Of a stretch of DNA of 64,000 bases, positions 23,825-33,189 are shown piece by piece. Below the pieces are notes generated by a model. It saw only the letters and a list, made by a program, of their open reading frames with translations, had not been told where the DNA came from and did not search any database. Origin of the DNA: Acidobacteriota bacterium (lineage in GTDB: Bacteria > Acidobacteriota > Vicinamibacteria > Vicinamibacterales > JAKQTR01). Made by a program: the position numbers and the translations under genes. Where the stretch lies: contig JAKQTR010000038.1 of assembly GCA_029562975.1 (NCBI GenBank), forward strand, positions 248,001 through 312,000. The letters run 5' to 3'. Position 1 is the first letter of the stretch, and each line of letters begins with the position of its first letter.

Positions 23825-25210
23825 TCACTCGATGGTGTGACAGAGGCCGCAGTCCTGCGAAATCACGCTCCCGTCCGCCGCCCGGTGCAAGTCGTCGTGG
23901 CAGCGGAAACAGCCCGCGTAGGGGCTCGGTCCCGGATCGCTGTGGCCGACGTTGTTCGGATACGTGCCCCAGGTGACGCGCATGGCCGGAAAGACGTTCC
24001 GCGCGTAGAGGCGCTGCGCCGTCTCCACCGCCCTCGACAAGGCCTCGTCGGGAACGGGTGGCGTGCGTTCCCGGTAGAACGCCCGAAGGCCGTTCTGAAT
24101 CGCGTCGAAGGCCGCCGCTTTGTCGGCGTAGGCCGCGGACAGGACCTTGATGGCCTCCCGCCTGATGAACGGGAGCGAGGGGTCGAGCCCTCCGGCGGAC
24201 ATCGACTCGTCCACCGCCCGGGCCACGGAATAGGCAAAGGTGTGGGACGGCCGATTGTGGCAATCGATGCAATCGAGCACCCGGCGCTCCCCCGCCGGGA
24301 TGCCGCCGCTCGGCCCGCCGTCTGCGATGAACTCCTTCACCGTGCCGCTGCCGTCATCGAGGCGCACGTAGGGGATGTGCTGACGCCGGTCGTCGGTCGC
24401 GACGTACTCAATGCGGTTCTTCGCCGACACGTGCCAGTGGATTCCCGTGGCGGTTCCGCGCAGCGGGTTGATGCCCCCGATATGCAGGCGCACGCCGATC
24501 GCCGTCTCGGTGTTCGCTTCGTCGTCGGCGTACGAGCGGACCGTTCGCACGACGTCGCCGTGGAACTTCTCGGGCCAGTGACACTGCTCGCACGTGTCCC
24601 GCGCCGGGCGGAGGTCGGTGACCGGTGACGGGATGGGCCGCGAGTGAGTGTTGAAGGCGACGGCGTAGACTTGACGCAGACCGGACAGCTTCGACTTGAC
24701 GAACCACGGGGCGCCCGGGCCGATGTGGCACTGCACGCAGGCCACGCGAGCATGGGGTCCGGCCTGGTAGCCCGCCCACTCAGGCTCCATGACCTCGTGG
24801 CAGAGCCTGCCGCAGAACTGGGGCGAGTCCATGTACTCGAGCCCGGAATGCGCGGCAACGCCGGCGATGAGCACGTTGAGCAGAGTGAGCCCGGCGCATG
24901 CCGCGGCGGTCTTCCGCTGCGCGGCGTCGTTCAGGTCAACGCTGGGCCACCGGAAGGCCCGCACCGGACGGCCTGCCGCGCGCCGACGGCGCGCGAGCCA
25001 GACCCCAATCGGCATGACCACCAAGCCAGCCACAAAGAGGGTCGGACAGACCAGCAGAAACAGCAGCCCCATGTAGGGGTTGCTCTCCAGTCCAAGGAAC
25101 TCGAGCAGAAGGAAGACGAGGAAAAGCCCGGCCCCGAGGGAGGTCAGCATCGCGCCGACCAGCGTCACGCCGTTTCGCGCGAGCGGGTAGCGATCGAAGA
25201 AGCCGGACAT
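23825..25210 (-). CDS. NapC/NirT-family multiheme cytochrome c
   Basis: Membrane-anchored multiheme c-type cytochrome that takes electrons from the quinol pool and passes them to periplasmic partners. The 461-residue protein has membrane helices at about 15-37, 45-70 and 92-112, then a heme domain. Heme sites are a first CX3CH (CGRLCHEVMEP), then CVQCH, CEQCH, CIDCH, CFRCH and CGLCH, giving one unusual and five canonical sites, possibly six hemes. The KSKLSG segment after CVQCH and the RPARDTCEQCHWPEKF segment are family landmarks. The small Cys protein at 25223 precedes it with 12 bases between. A nitrite, nitrate or fumarate reductase partner is not encoded here. Confidence 0.88.
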   Translation of the reverse strand: MSGFFDRYPLARNGVTLVGAMLTSLGAGLFLVFLLLEFLGLESNPYMGLLFLLVCPTLFVAGLVVMPIGVWLARRRRAAGRPVRAFRWPSVDLNDAAQRKTAAACAGLTLLNVLIAGVAAHSGLEYMDSPQFCGRLCHEVMEPEWAGYQAGPHARVACVQCHIGPGAPWFVKSKLSGLRQVYAVAFNTHSRPIPSPVTDLRPARDTCEQCHWPEKFHGDVVRTVRSYADDEANTETAIGVRLHIGGINPLRGTATGIHWHVSAKNRIEYVATDDRRQHIPYVRLDDGSGTVKEFIADGGPSGGIPAGERRVLDCIDCHNRPSHTFAYSVARAVDESMSAGGLDPSLPFIRREAIKVLSAAYADKAAAFDAIQNGLRAFYRERTPPVPDEALSRAVETAQRLYARNVFPAMRVTWGTYPNNVGHSDPGPSPYAGCFRCHDDLHRAADGSVISQDCGLCHTIE

Positions 25211-25222
25211 CCGCCCGCCCCT

Positions 25223-25441
25223 TCACTGCCGACGGGCCGCCTGGACCAGCCCGTCGGCGGCGTCTTCGCGCGCCTCGTACTGCTGGCAGTCCACACAGCG
25301 GTCGAGGGACCCGCTGCTTTCGTGCCGCTGCTCGGCAAGGCAGGCCCACTGCGCGAGCCAGTCCTCCATCCACATCGGAGACTTCGCTGCTGGACGGAAC
25401 TGGCTCCAGCGGCACGTCCACGGCATCCGTTCGGTGTTCAT
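25223..25441 (-). CDS. Small cysteine-containing protein in front of the NapC-type cytochrome
   Basis: A 72-residue protein with four tryptophans in its first 33 residues (WTCRW, MWMEDWLAQW) and a CXXC pair in DRCVDCQQYEARE (about 50-53). No signal peptide or membrane segment is seen. A GGGAG site precedes ATG 25441, and its stop lies 12 bases before the cytochrome start, so the two are co-transcribed. I do not recognise a family; a cytochrome-maturation or redox-partner role is only suggested by position. Confidence 0.55.
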   Translation of the reverse strand: MNTERMPWTCRWSQFRPAAKSPMWMEDWLAQWACLAEQRHESSGSLDRCVDCQQYEAREDAADGLVQAARRQ

Positions 25442-25931
25442 GGGGCTCCCTTCACCAGCCTGGAGTGCGCCAGACGCCCGGGACCTCCTCGGACGCCCGC
25501 GTCGTTCGCGCCCGCAAACAAACCGCCGCTCGGAAGAATCGCCCTGTGGATTCAGGGTCTGGAAGGATGAAAAAGAGCAGGTCGTCACGGCCGATCGTTA
25601 CATGGGCTGAGCGGCCGCGGTGGGTGATAGAGGTGTCGTATGCGCGAGCCTCCCGAGCGGCGAGAGCGTTGCGTTCTTGCCCGATTCTACACCACGGGCC
25701 ACCAGCGGAATCCGAGTGGCCCATGCGCCGGCATGAGCAGCAATTATAATGCCGCTGAAAAACCTCCGCCAACCGAGGAATCTCCACAGCGCGGTGGCGC
25801 TTCTCCGGCAGAACACTCGTCTTGCCCGGCGCCGCGTGCCGGAAATCCGACAGCGTCGAGCGACCCTAAAGCCCCCTTCCCAACCGTCCCGCCCGCCTTC
25901 CCTCCGCTGTCCGGCGCGCCGCCGGACGGGC
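25442..25931. other. 490-base intergenic region, no gene seen
   Basis: Lower in GC than its surroundings, and bounded by two genes transcribed leftwards. It probably holds the promoter for the cytochrome unit. A palindromic ATTATAAT at about 25744-25751 is the most AT-rich spot and reads as a -10-like TATAAT on either strand. Open frames in this stretch have no coding character that I can defend. No FNR-type TTGAT-N4-ATCAA site is visible. Confidence 0.45.
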
Positions 25932-27215
25932 TCAGGCGGCGACGCCAGGCGAGCCGGAGGCGTCCCCACCCCTTCGGGATTTCGGCTCCGGGCGGCGTCT
26001 CCGCGGTCGCTGGCGCCAGGCGAAAAGCGGCGCCGCAGCGAGCCTTGCCGTCCGCCGATAGGCCTCGTACAGCCAGAACTCCCGGTTTCTCGGCGCGAGC
26101 AGCGCGGCATCATCAGGATTGACCACCAGGCTCACCTCGATGTTCGGCGCCGCGCCGATGGGAATCCAGTTCCGGCGGCAGGCGTCATAGACCCGCAGCA
26201 TCACGTCGCGCATCGCGTCGTACTGCGGCGGCGGCCACGACTCCATGTCCGCGCCGACGGTCGGCCGGAAGATGCACACGGTCGGGAACGCCCCGAGACC
26301 GGCGATGTGCTCAATCGCCGAGACGGTGTCCTCGATCGGCTCGAGCCCGGCGATGATCTCGCCCGAGACCGCGCCTTTGGGCATGCGCCTCGCACAGTAC
26401 TCCAGGGCGTCGAGGAACAGCTGCTGCCCCAGCATCTTTTCCTTGCCGGGGCAGACCTCGGCGAACCACTTGGGATTCCAGAACTCGATGCAGAACGACA
26501 GATGATCCACGCCCAGGTCGATCAGGCGGTCGTACCGGCTGAAGTCCCGCTCGGGCGCCAGCTGCACCCCCACGAGCATGCCGACCTCTTCCTTGATCGC
26601 CTCGATGTACGGCTCGGTGAACTGGATGCCCCGCGTGCCCTGAAAGCCGCCGTTGAGGTGCACGAACGTGACGCCGGACTCCTCCTTGGCAGCCCAACAG
26701 GTCTCGATGACGTCCGACACCGCCTTGTCGGCCGACTCGCTCTCGCCGATGTTCTGGCCCGTCGTGCAGAAGCGGCAGTTGAGCGCGGGGCTGTAGTTCC
26801 AGAACGTGCAGACAAGGTTCACGTAGATGCCCAGGTAGGTGCCCTGCAGCACGCCGATATGGTTCATCGGGATGTCACGCGAGGTCAGCCGCGCATACCA
26901 GCGCGGCTCCCGGGGAATCCTCACCGCGTAGGCGTCGCGCGTCTCCTCGTTGGTCACGACGTACCCATCGTGCGGAGACCCGGACAGCACGTAGGGCGAC
27001 TGCCTCGCAAAGGATTCGACGACCGGCACGTTGACCCAGACCTCGGGCTTCATCCACGACCCCGTGGGCAGCACCATCTCCAGGCCCGATCCCAGCCCCG
27101 CGCGGGTTCGCGCAATGCCGCGCGCGCCCTCGAGCGACACGCCGTCCGGGATCCGCATCCCGCGGCAGAGCAGGTCGATCTCAAGCTCGCACGCGTTGAG
27201 CGCCATGACCCGCAT
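25932..27215 (-). CDS. Radical SAM protein with unusual CX10CX2C cluster spacing
   Basis: A 427-residue protein with a radical-SAM-like cysteine cluster. The cysteines fall in VCTFWNYSPALNCRFCTTG, giving CX10CX2C rather than the classic CX3CX2C. The downstream pattern of a radical SAM barrel is present: HLNGGFQGTRG as the glycine-rich SAM segment, EIIAGLEP and PNIEVSLVV near the later strands. There is also an N-terminal domain of about 130 residues that I do not recognise and a basic, disordered C-terminal tail. Elp3 (CX9CX2C) shows that a long spacing is tolerated, but this is not Elp3. ATG 27215 is used; ATG 27206 is an alternative. It is divergent from the Rieske gene. Confidence 0.75.
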   Translation of the reverse strand: MRVMALNACELEIDLLCRGMRIPDGVSLEGARGIARTRAGLGSGLEMVLPTGSWMKPEVWVNVPVVESFARQSPYVLSGSPHDGYVVTNEETRDAYAVRIPREPRWYARLTSRDIPMNHIGVLQGTYLGIYVNLVCTFWNYSPALNCRFCTTGQNIGESESADKAVSDVIETCWAAKEESGVTFVHLNGGFQGTRGIQFTEPYIEAIKEEVGMLVGVQLAPERDFSRYDRLIDLGVDHLSFCIEFWNPKWFAEVCPGKEKMLGQQLFLDALEYCARRMPKGAVSGEIIAGLEPIEDTVSAIEHIAGLGAFPTVCIFRPTVGADMESWPPPQYDAMRDVMLRVYDACRRNWIPIGAAPNIEVSLVVNPDDAALLAPRNREFWLYEAYRRTARLAAAPLFAWRQRPRRRRPEPKSRRGGDASGSPGVAA

Positions 27216-27240
27216 TATTGATCAGGCGCGCGCCAGGTCA

Positions 27241-27246
27241 TAGAAT
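27241..27246 (+). promoter_or_regulatory. Candidate -10 box TAGAAT for the Rieske/cytochrome b unit
   Basis: TAGAAT lies 11 bases before ATG 27258, consistent with a near-leaderless transcript. It stands in the short divergent gap to the radical SAM gene. No -35 box is evident. Confidence 0.35.
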
Positions 27247-27257
27247 GCGCCCACGCC

Positions 27258-27782
27258 ATGACGGACCCCTCGAAGCCAGGCCGGCCCGATCGCCGCTCGT
27301 TCCTGCGCACCGTGGGCACCGGCGCGGGTGCCGCGGCGGTCGCGGCCCAGGCCGCCGCGGCGCTGCGGTCGCTCGCACCGAACGTGGCCTATGACGGTCC
27401 GACGCTGGTCAAGGTCGGCCGGCAGCCGGACGGGCTCCCCGACGGCCTGACGTTCCTGCCGGAAGCCCGGCTCTTCGTCTTTCGATCCGGGCGCGCCTAT
27501 CACGCGATCTCTGCCGTCTGCACGCATCTCGGCTGCACGGTGCATCCCGAGGCGCTGAGCGCGGCGGAAGACCGGCGGGTGAGCGGGCGTCCCATGCGCG
27601 TGACGCATCGATTCGTCTGCTCCTGCCACGGTTCCCGCTATCACGGCGACGGTGCCAACGAATCGGGCCCTGCCCCGGCGCCCCTGCCGTGGTACCGGGT
27701 CCTGGTCTCCCCGGACGACGGCCAGCTCGCCGTGGACCTGAGCCAGCCGGTTCCTGCCGGACGGCAGCTGACGCTCCTCTGA
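27258..27782 (+). CDS. Rieske iron-sulfur protein of a cytochrome bc-type complex
   Basis: Rieske [2Fe-2S] subunit that takes electrons from quinol in the membrane complex and passes them to cytochrome c. The 174-residue protein has a twin-arginine-like N-terminus (RRSFLRTVGTGAGAAAVAAQ) and the cluster motifs CTHLGC (about 92-97) and CSCHGS (about 120-125). The stretch between them is longer than usual (about 22 residues). Its C-terminus is short and without the usual GPAP tail motif order, though GPAPAPLPWY is present. Cytochrome b and a pentaheme cytochrome follow at once, forming a three-gene unit. Confidence 0.92.
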   Translation: MTDPSKPGRPDRRSFLRTVGTGAGAAAVAAQAAAALRSLAPNVAYDGPTLVKVGRQPDGLPDGLTFLPEARLFVFRSGRAYHAISAVCTHLGCTVHPEALSAAEDRRVSGRPMRVTHRFVCSCHGSRYHGDGANESGPAPAPLPWYRVLVSPDDGQLAVDLSQPVPAGRQLTLL

Positions 27783-27790
27783 GGGCACGG

Positions 27791-29035
27791 GTGATCACGC
27801 GGACCACGCGTGCCGCGGCTGGCCGGCCTCGCTCGGCATCTCCACCGGCGGCATGGCGCGCCCGGCCGGGGGCGGAGGCCGGACGCCGCGTTTCCCCGCC
27901 AGGCCTGCTCCGGCACTGGTTCCCGCCGAGGATCTCGGGCGCGTCGCTCTCCTGGGGCGCGACCGGATGGCTCGGAACCGTCTCGGGCGTGCTGTTCCTG
28001 CTGACCGTCCTGTCGGGCCTCCCGTTGATGCTGCTCTACGCGCCGTCAGTCGAGCGCGCGTACCATTCGGTGAAGGACATCGAACACGTCGCGGCCTTCG
28101 GCTGGTGGCTGCGCGCCGTGCACTGGGTCGCCGCGCACCTCATGGTGGCCGCCGTGCTGCTCCACCTGGCGCGCGTGTTCGTCACGGGCGCCTACAAGAA
28201 CGGGAGCGGCCCCGGCCAGCGGCGGCAGTGGAACTGGGTGATCGGCGTGGCCATGCTGCTCGTGACGCTGTGTGTGTCGTTCACGGGCTACCTCCTGCCC
28301 TGGGACCAGCGCGCCTTCTGGGCCGTCACCGTCGGCACGAGCATTCTCTCATCGGCACCCGCCGCGGGACCGCTGCTCCGGGCATGGCTGATCGGCGGGC
28401 CCGTCATTGGCCAGGCGGCCCTCAGCCGCTTCTACGCCCTCCACGTCGTCGTGCTGCCTGCCATCCTGGTGGTGCTCCTCGCATACCACATGTGGCGCGT
28501 GCTGAAGGACGGCGGCCTCGCCGCAGCCGACCGGGAGCGGGACAACGGGGCGCAGCCGCGACACGGCCGACCCGCCTCGGATCTCGTGCTGAGGCTCGCG
28601 GCAGTCACTATGGCGACGTTCGCGGCCGTCAACCTCGCCGCCCTCGCGCTGCGCGCACCCCTGGACGAACCGGCCAACCCGTTTGCGACGCCGAATCCGG
28701 CCAAGGCCCCCTGGTACTTCCTGTGGCTCCAGGAGCTGGTCACGGATCTGACGATCCGGGCCGGCCCGGTCTCCGTCAATGGGGCGATCGTTGGAGGGCT
28801 CGTGGTGCCCGGCGTCCTGCTGGCGCTGCTCACCGCCTGGCCCTGGCTGGATCGTTCCGGCCCTGACACGGCGGGACGCTGGTTCCCGGCAGCCCGGCGC
28901 GGCCAGAACGCGGTGTTCGTGGCCGCAGTCCTGGCAATCCTCGCGCTCACCTCCGTCGGCTTGTGGCTGCGAGGGCCGTCGTGGGGCTTCTACTGGCCCT
29001 GGGACGTCCGGCCCGGCCAGCCGACGAGGTTCTAG
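27791..29035 (+). CDS. Cytochrome b of a bc-type quinol oxidoreductase
   Basis: Integral membrane cytochrome b of the quinol:acceptor oxidoreductase. The 414-residue protein covers both the heme-binding N-terminal half and a subunit-IV-like C-terminal half in one chain. Heme-ligating histidines lie in LRAVHWVAAHLMVAA and LHLARVF, and in FYALHVVVLPAIL with LLAYHMWRV. A C-terminal segment KAPWYFLWLQELV matches the quinol-site PEWYF region. GTG 27791 is used and has a purine-rich stretch before it; the frame opens upstream only by overlap with the Rieske gene. Its stop lies one base before the next start codon. Confidence 0.9.
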   Translation: MITRTTRAAAGRPRSASPPAAWRARPGAEAGRRVSPPGLLRHWFPPRISGASLSWGATGWLGTVSGVLFLLTVLSGLPLMLLYAPSVERAYHSVKDIEHVAAFGWWLRAVHWVAAHLMVAAVLLHLARVFVTGAYKNGSGPGQRRQWNWVIGVAMLLVTLCVSFTGYLLPWDQRAFWAVTVGTSILSSAPAAGPLLRAWLIGGPVIGQAALSRFYALHVVVLPAILVVLLAYHMWRVLKDGGLAAADRERDNGAQPRHGRPASDLVLRLAAVTMATFAAVNLAALALRAPLDEPANPFATPNPAKAPWYFLWLQELVTDLTIRAGPVSVNGAIVGGLVVPGVLLALLTAWPWLDRSGPDTAGRWFPAARRGQNAVFVAAVLAILALTSVGLWLRGPSWGFYWPWDVRPGQPTRF

Positions 29036-29036
29036 A

Positions 29037-30284
29037 ATGGCCACGCCTGCCCGACGCGACTCGAGCACCGCAGACCGTCTCTTGCTCTCGGCGGCCGGGA
29101 CGGCGCTCCTCGTTTCGATGGCGGCAGTGGCATGGCTCGACGCCCGGCGTGGTTACGACCGGATCCAGGCCGACTTCCGTCTCCGCGTGGTCGAGCAACT
29201 CGGTCCGGAGCGCGCCGCCGGTCTCCCCGCCGGGATCCGGCAGATCTGGGTCCCGGGCCTCGGCAGGGCCGATCGCTGCATCACCTGTCACCAGGCTGTG
29301 CTGTGGAAGGGCTTCGAGACGGCGCCACTCCCCTCTCGCACGCACCCGACGCGGCCAATCGAGACCCACCCGCCGGAGCGGTTCGGCTGTTCTGTTTGTC
29401 ACGGCGGCCAAGGGTGGGCGGTGACCCTGCCCGACGCGCACGGCGATGTCCCGCACTGGGGCGAACCGTTGCTGGACCGCGAGTTGGCCGCGCTCTACTC
29501 GACATCGGAAGAAGCTCCGCCGCTCCTCCAGTCGAACTGCAACCTGTGCCACCGCTACGAGCGCGCCACCGAGGGGGCCGGTGCGATCAATCTCGCAAAG
29601 AGCCTGGTGCGGCAGAAGGGATGCCGCTCGTGTCACGCCGTGAACGGGCGCGGCGGCGCCGTCGGACCCGACCTGACGTGGGTTGGCGACAAGTCGGCTG
29701 AGCAGTTCGACTACAGCCGCCTGCGGGACCGCCCAACCGTCTTCGCCTGGCATCTCGCGCACCTGAAGGACCCGAGGTTCGTTGTCGCGGACACCCTGAT
29801 GCCCAACTTCCACCTGTCCGTCCGGGAGTGCCAGGCGCTGGCTTTGCTCGTGATGTCCTGGCGGAGGGTCGCCTTTGGAGCCGCGTTTCTGCCCGGCACA
29901 CCGGCCGAGGACCTGCCGTCAGCGGAGGAGCAGCTGGCCGAAGCGCGGCTGCGGAGCGGGCGCGGCGGCTGGTTCGCGCAGGCAGGCTGCGCGGTCTGCC
30001 ACAGCGTGGCCGTGCTCGGCATGACGAGCCCCACGCCAATCGGCCCGGACCTCTCCACGGCCGCCGACGACACGCAGAAGCGGTTTGGTGTGACGCTGGA
30101 GCGCTACCTCGCGACTCCCAGCGGAACCATGGCCGCCGTCTTGTCGCGCCAGATCCTGCTGAGCCCCGCCCAGCGCGAGACGGCGGCGCAGCAGCTGCGG
30201 GAGGCGTTCCGCGAATACCAGCGGATCGAGGCTGAAGGCGGGACTCCGCTGGCGCTCCCCGGCAGGGTCGGCCTTGAACGGTAG
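29037..30284 (+). CDS. Pentaheme c-type cytochrome of the bc-like complex
   Basis: Membrane-anchored cytochrome of 415 residues with one N-terminal helix (about 15-34) and five CXXCH heme sites: CITCH (81-85), CSVCH (118-122), CNLCH (168-172), CRSCH (196-200) and CAVCH (about 318). Methionine ligands are plausible in DTLMPNFHL and GMTSPTPIG. Here a five-heme chain takes the place of cytochrome c1. ATG 29037 is one base after the cytochrome b stop, so the three genes are one operon. It likely passes electrons to a soluble cytochrome or a terminal reductase not in this window. Confidence 0.88.
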   Translation: MATPARRDSSTADRLLLSAAGTALLVSMAAVAWLDARRGYDRIQADFRLRVVEQLGPERAAGLPAGIRQIWVPGLGRADRCITCHQAVLWKGFETAPLPSRTHPTRPIETHPPERFGCSVCHGGQGWAVTLPDAHGDVPHWGEPLLDRELAALYSTSEEAPPLLQSNCNLCHRYERATEGAGAINLAKSLVRQKGCRSCHAVNGRGGAVGPDLTWVGDKSAEQFDYSRLRDRPTVFAWHLAHLKDPRFVVADTLMPNFHLSVRECQALALLVMSWRRVAFGAAFLPGTPAEDLPSAEEQLAEARLRSGRGGWFAQAGCAVCHSVAVLGMTSPTPIGPDLSTAADDTQKRFGVTLERYLATPSGTMAAVLSRQILLSPAQRETAAQQLREAFREYQRIEAEGGTPLALPGRVGLER

Positions 30285-30712
30285 CCGGCGGCCCCGCCGG
30301 GCGCCTGGCTGCCTCCGGCGGTCCTGTTCGTCGGTCCGCGAAGCCGCCGGCTCGCCGTGAGCGCGTCCTGACAATCGGAGCCTGGCCGGCGGGAGGCGCC
30401 GATCGACTGGATGGCTCGGAGCAATCGACAAGGGCGGCACGCCAGTCGCCGCGCCGCGGCTTTGCCCCAGCCTCCCGCACGCTTGCGGGCGCGCGAGCGG
30501 CGCGTTCCCGAGATCTCCGGCCCAAGCGCCCGTCCGCGGCGGCGGCGCCGAGTACGCCGATCGTGCCATAATGGATTGGAGTAGGCGCTGCCCGGCCAGG
30601 CAGCGCTCCGAATGCCCTTCGCCCGCCCCGCGTCAGCCGGCGACGGGTTTCCCTCCGCGGGTTCGTGCGGCCGCGCGAATGGCGCGCGGCACCCGGCGGG
30701 GTGGAGGTGTCC
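30285..30712. other. 428-base intergenic region, no gene seen
   Basis: GC-rich and without a supportable gene on either strand; the long open frames here lack codon character. A TGCCATAAT sequence at 30564-30572 is the best -10-like candidate for the radical SAM gene downstream, leaving a leader of about 130 bases. No convincing terminator was seen after the pentaheme cytochrome. Confidence 0.4.
30703..30707 (+). promoter_or_regulatory. Ribosome-binding site GGAGG deciding the radical SAM start
   Basis: GGAGG is five bases before GTG 30713 and overlaps the earlier in-frame GTG 30707, so 30713 is the more likely start. Confidence 0.55.
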
Positions 30713-31738
30713 GTGAAGAAGTCCGCAGTGAAGAGCTCGACCGCAGGCAGTCCCAGAAAGCCGCAGCCGCCGGTCCGAGCCGCCAAGGCCGCCACGGCGA
30801 CCGCCGCCCAGGCGGAACCGGCCAGCACGAAAGCCTCGCCTGCTCCAGCGGCGGTCGCACCGGAGTCGCCGGTGGCCGCATCCAAGGCGGCCGCTCGGGC
30901 CCGCGCGGTTCGGCCCGCGGCGACGGCCACCCTGATGGCCCTTCACGAGGGCATCGTCTACGGCCCGGTCCGCTCGCGCCGCCTCGGCCGATCGCTTGGC
31001 ATCAACCTGACGCCGGCGCACCTCAAGCTGTGCACCTTCAACTGCTCGTACTGCCAGTACGGCTGGTCCGCGCACTCGCGCCGCACGGCGACACCCGCAT
31101 TCGAGCACTGGCCGAGCCCGTCCGCCGTCGCCAAGGCCGTCGCCTCGGCGATCCGCGCGCTGTCGGCCCAGGGCGAGCGCCTCGACAGGCTCACGCTCGC
31201 CGGCCACGGGGAGCCGACGCTGCATCCGAAGTTTCGGGAGGTGGTGCGGGCGCTGCGGGCCGTGCGCGACGACCTCGCGCCGGGCGTGCCGCTGGCGGTG
31301 CTGTCGAACGCGAGCACCCTCGAACAAGCCGAGGTCCGCGAAGCGCTCGCCGCGCTGGATGAGCGCTACATGAAGCTCGACGCGGGCGACACGGCCACGC
31401 TGCGGACGGTCAACGGCGCCACGATGACCGTCGAACAGGTGATCGCCGGCCTCAAGAAGGTGCCGGACATCGTCATCCAGTCGATGTTCGTCAGGGATCG
31501 GACCGGCCGGATCGACAACACGGGGGACCTGACGGTGATCAACTGGGTCGGCGCGCTCGACCGCATCCGGCCCAAGGCGGTCCAGGTCTACACCATCGAC
31601 CGGATACCCGCGTTCCCGTACCTGCAGCAGGTTCCGGCCGCGCGGCTCCTCGAGATCGCGCAGCGCGTCAGGCTGGCCGGGTTCCGCTGCGATGTCTACG
31701 GCGTCCCGGAGGCGCTGGCAGGCCCTGACAAGGCGTGA
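30713..31738 (+). CDS. Radical SAM protein of COG0731 type with a basic Ala/Pro/Lys tail
   Basis: A 341-residue radical SAM enzyme. The cluster motif CTFNCSYCQYG (CX3CX2C, about 106) and the GHGEPTLHPKFREV segment (about 165) belong to the COG0731/TYW1-like group of Fe-S oxidoreductases, whose bacterial members mostly have no settled function. The first 75 residues are low-complexity Ala/Pro/Lys/Arg, like the tails of histone H1-like or RNA-binding proteins, ahead of a normal catalytic domain. GTG 30713 is chosen by its GGAGG site. It stands alone, and its partner cannot be inferred from the neighbours. Confidence 0.85.
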   Translation: MKKSAVKSSTAGSPRKPQPPVRAAKAATATAAQAEPASTKASPAPAAVAPESPVAASKAAARARAVRPAATATLMALHEGIVYGPVRSRRLGRSLGINLTPAHLKLCTFNCSYCQYGWSAHSRRTATPAFEHWPSPSAVAKAVASAIRALSAQGERLDRLTLAGHGEPTLHPKFREVVRALRAVRDDLAPGVPLAVLSNASTLEQAEVREALAALDERYMKLDAGDTATLRTVNGATMTVEQVIAGLKKVPDIVIQSMFVRDRTGRIDNTGDLTVINWVGALDRIRPKAVQVYTIDRIPAFPYLQQVPAARLLEIAQRVRLAGFRCDVYGVPEALAGPDKA

Positions 31739-32100
31739 TCGGTCCGCTGCCTCGACGCCGGACGAAGCGCTTCTCGAACCGCGCGCGTGAGGCCGGCATG
31801 GCCGCGCGCCAATCGCCACTGCCGGGCCGGACCTCGTCCGGGAGCGCCGGCAGAGGCTGAAGGACCAGCCGAGGCTCGTTCCTGGCCGCGCACGCCAGGC
31901 CGGGAGCCTTGAGGACTTGCTCGGCGGCGTGGCGCGCGCCCGACGGCAACGCGGCATGGGTTCCGCGCTCGAGCGCGCGGCTCTTTGTCTGTCCGCGGGC
32001 GCGCAGCCGGCCCGACGGCGGCGTTCCCGCCAGGCGAAGAGGATTCGCCCGGCGGCCCGGCCGGAGCCGGCGCGCCGCCGGCCGAGCGCCCGTGCCGCCG
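31739..32100. other. 362-base intergenic region between convergent genes, no gene seen
   Basis: This stretch separates the radical SAM gene from the sigma-54 activator; the two are convergent. I see no supportable gene, RNA or strong terminator; the open frames match the GC-rich background. Several short GC-rich inverted repeats occur, but none is clearly a hairpin with a T tract. Confidence 0.4.
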
Positions 32101-33108
<1,008 letters not shown>

Positions 33109-33159
33109 GGATTAGGGGCTGCCGGCTCGTCGCGGGCGCTCTACCAGATGTATCGATAG

Positions 33160-33165
33160 TATACT
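33160..33165 (+). promoter_or_regulatory. Candidate -10 box TATACT for nfu, within a palindrome
   Basis: TATACT sits inside the palindrome TAGTATACTA (33157-33166), in the AT-rich gap between the sigma-54 activator and nfu. It lies 25 bases before the ATG, with AGGAG at about 33178-33182 as the ribosome-binding site. The palindrome could also be an operator. Confidence 0.45.
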
Positions 33166-33189
33166 AGCTTCACACGCAGGAGATCCTTG

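Noticed and set aside
25465-25787. Short open frames on both strands in the 25.4-25.9 kb intergenic region
   Set aside because: No ribosome-binding site, no signal peptide or domain, and composition that fits an intergenic promoter region.
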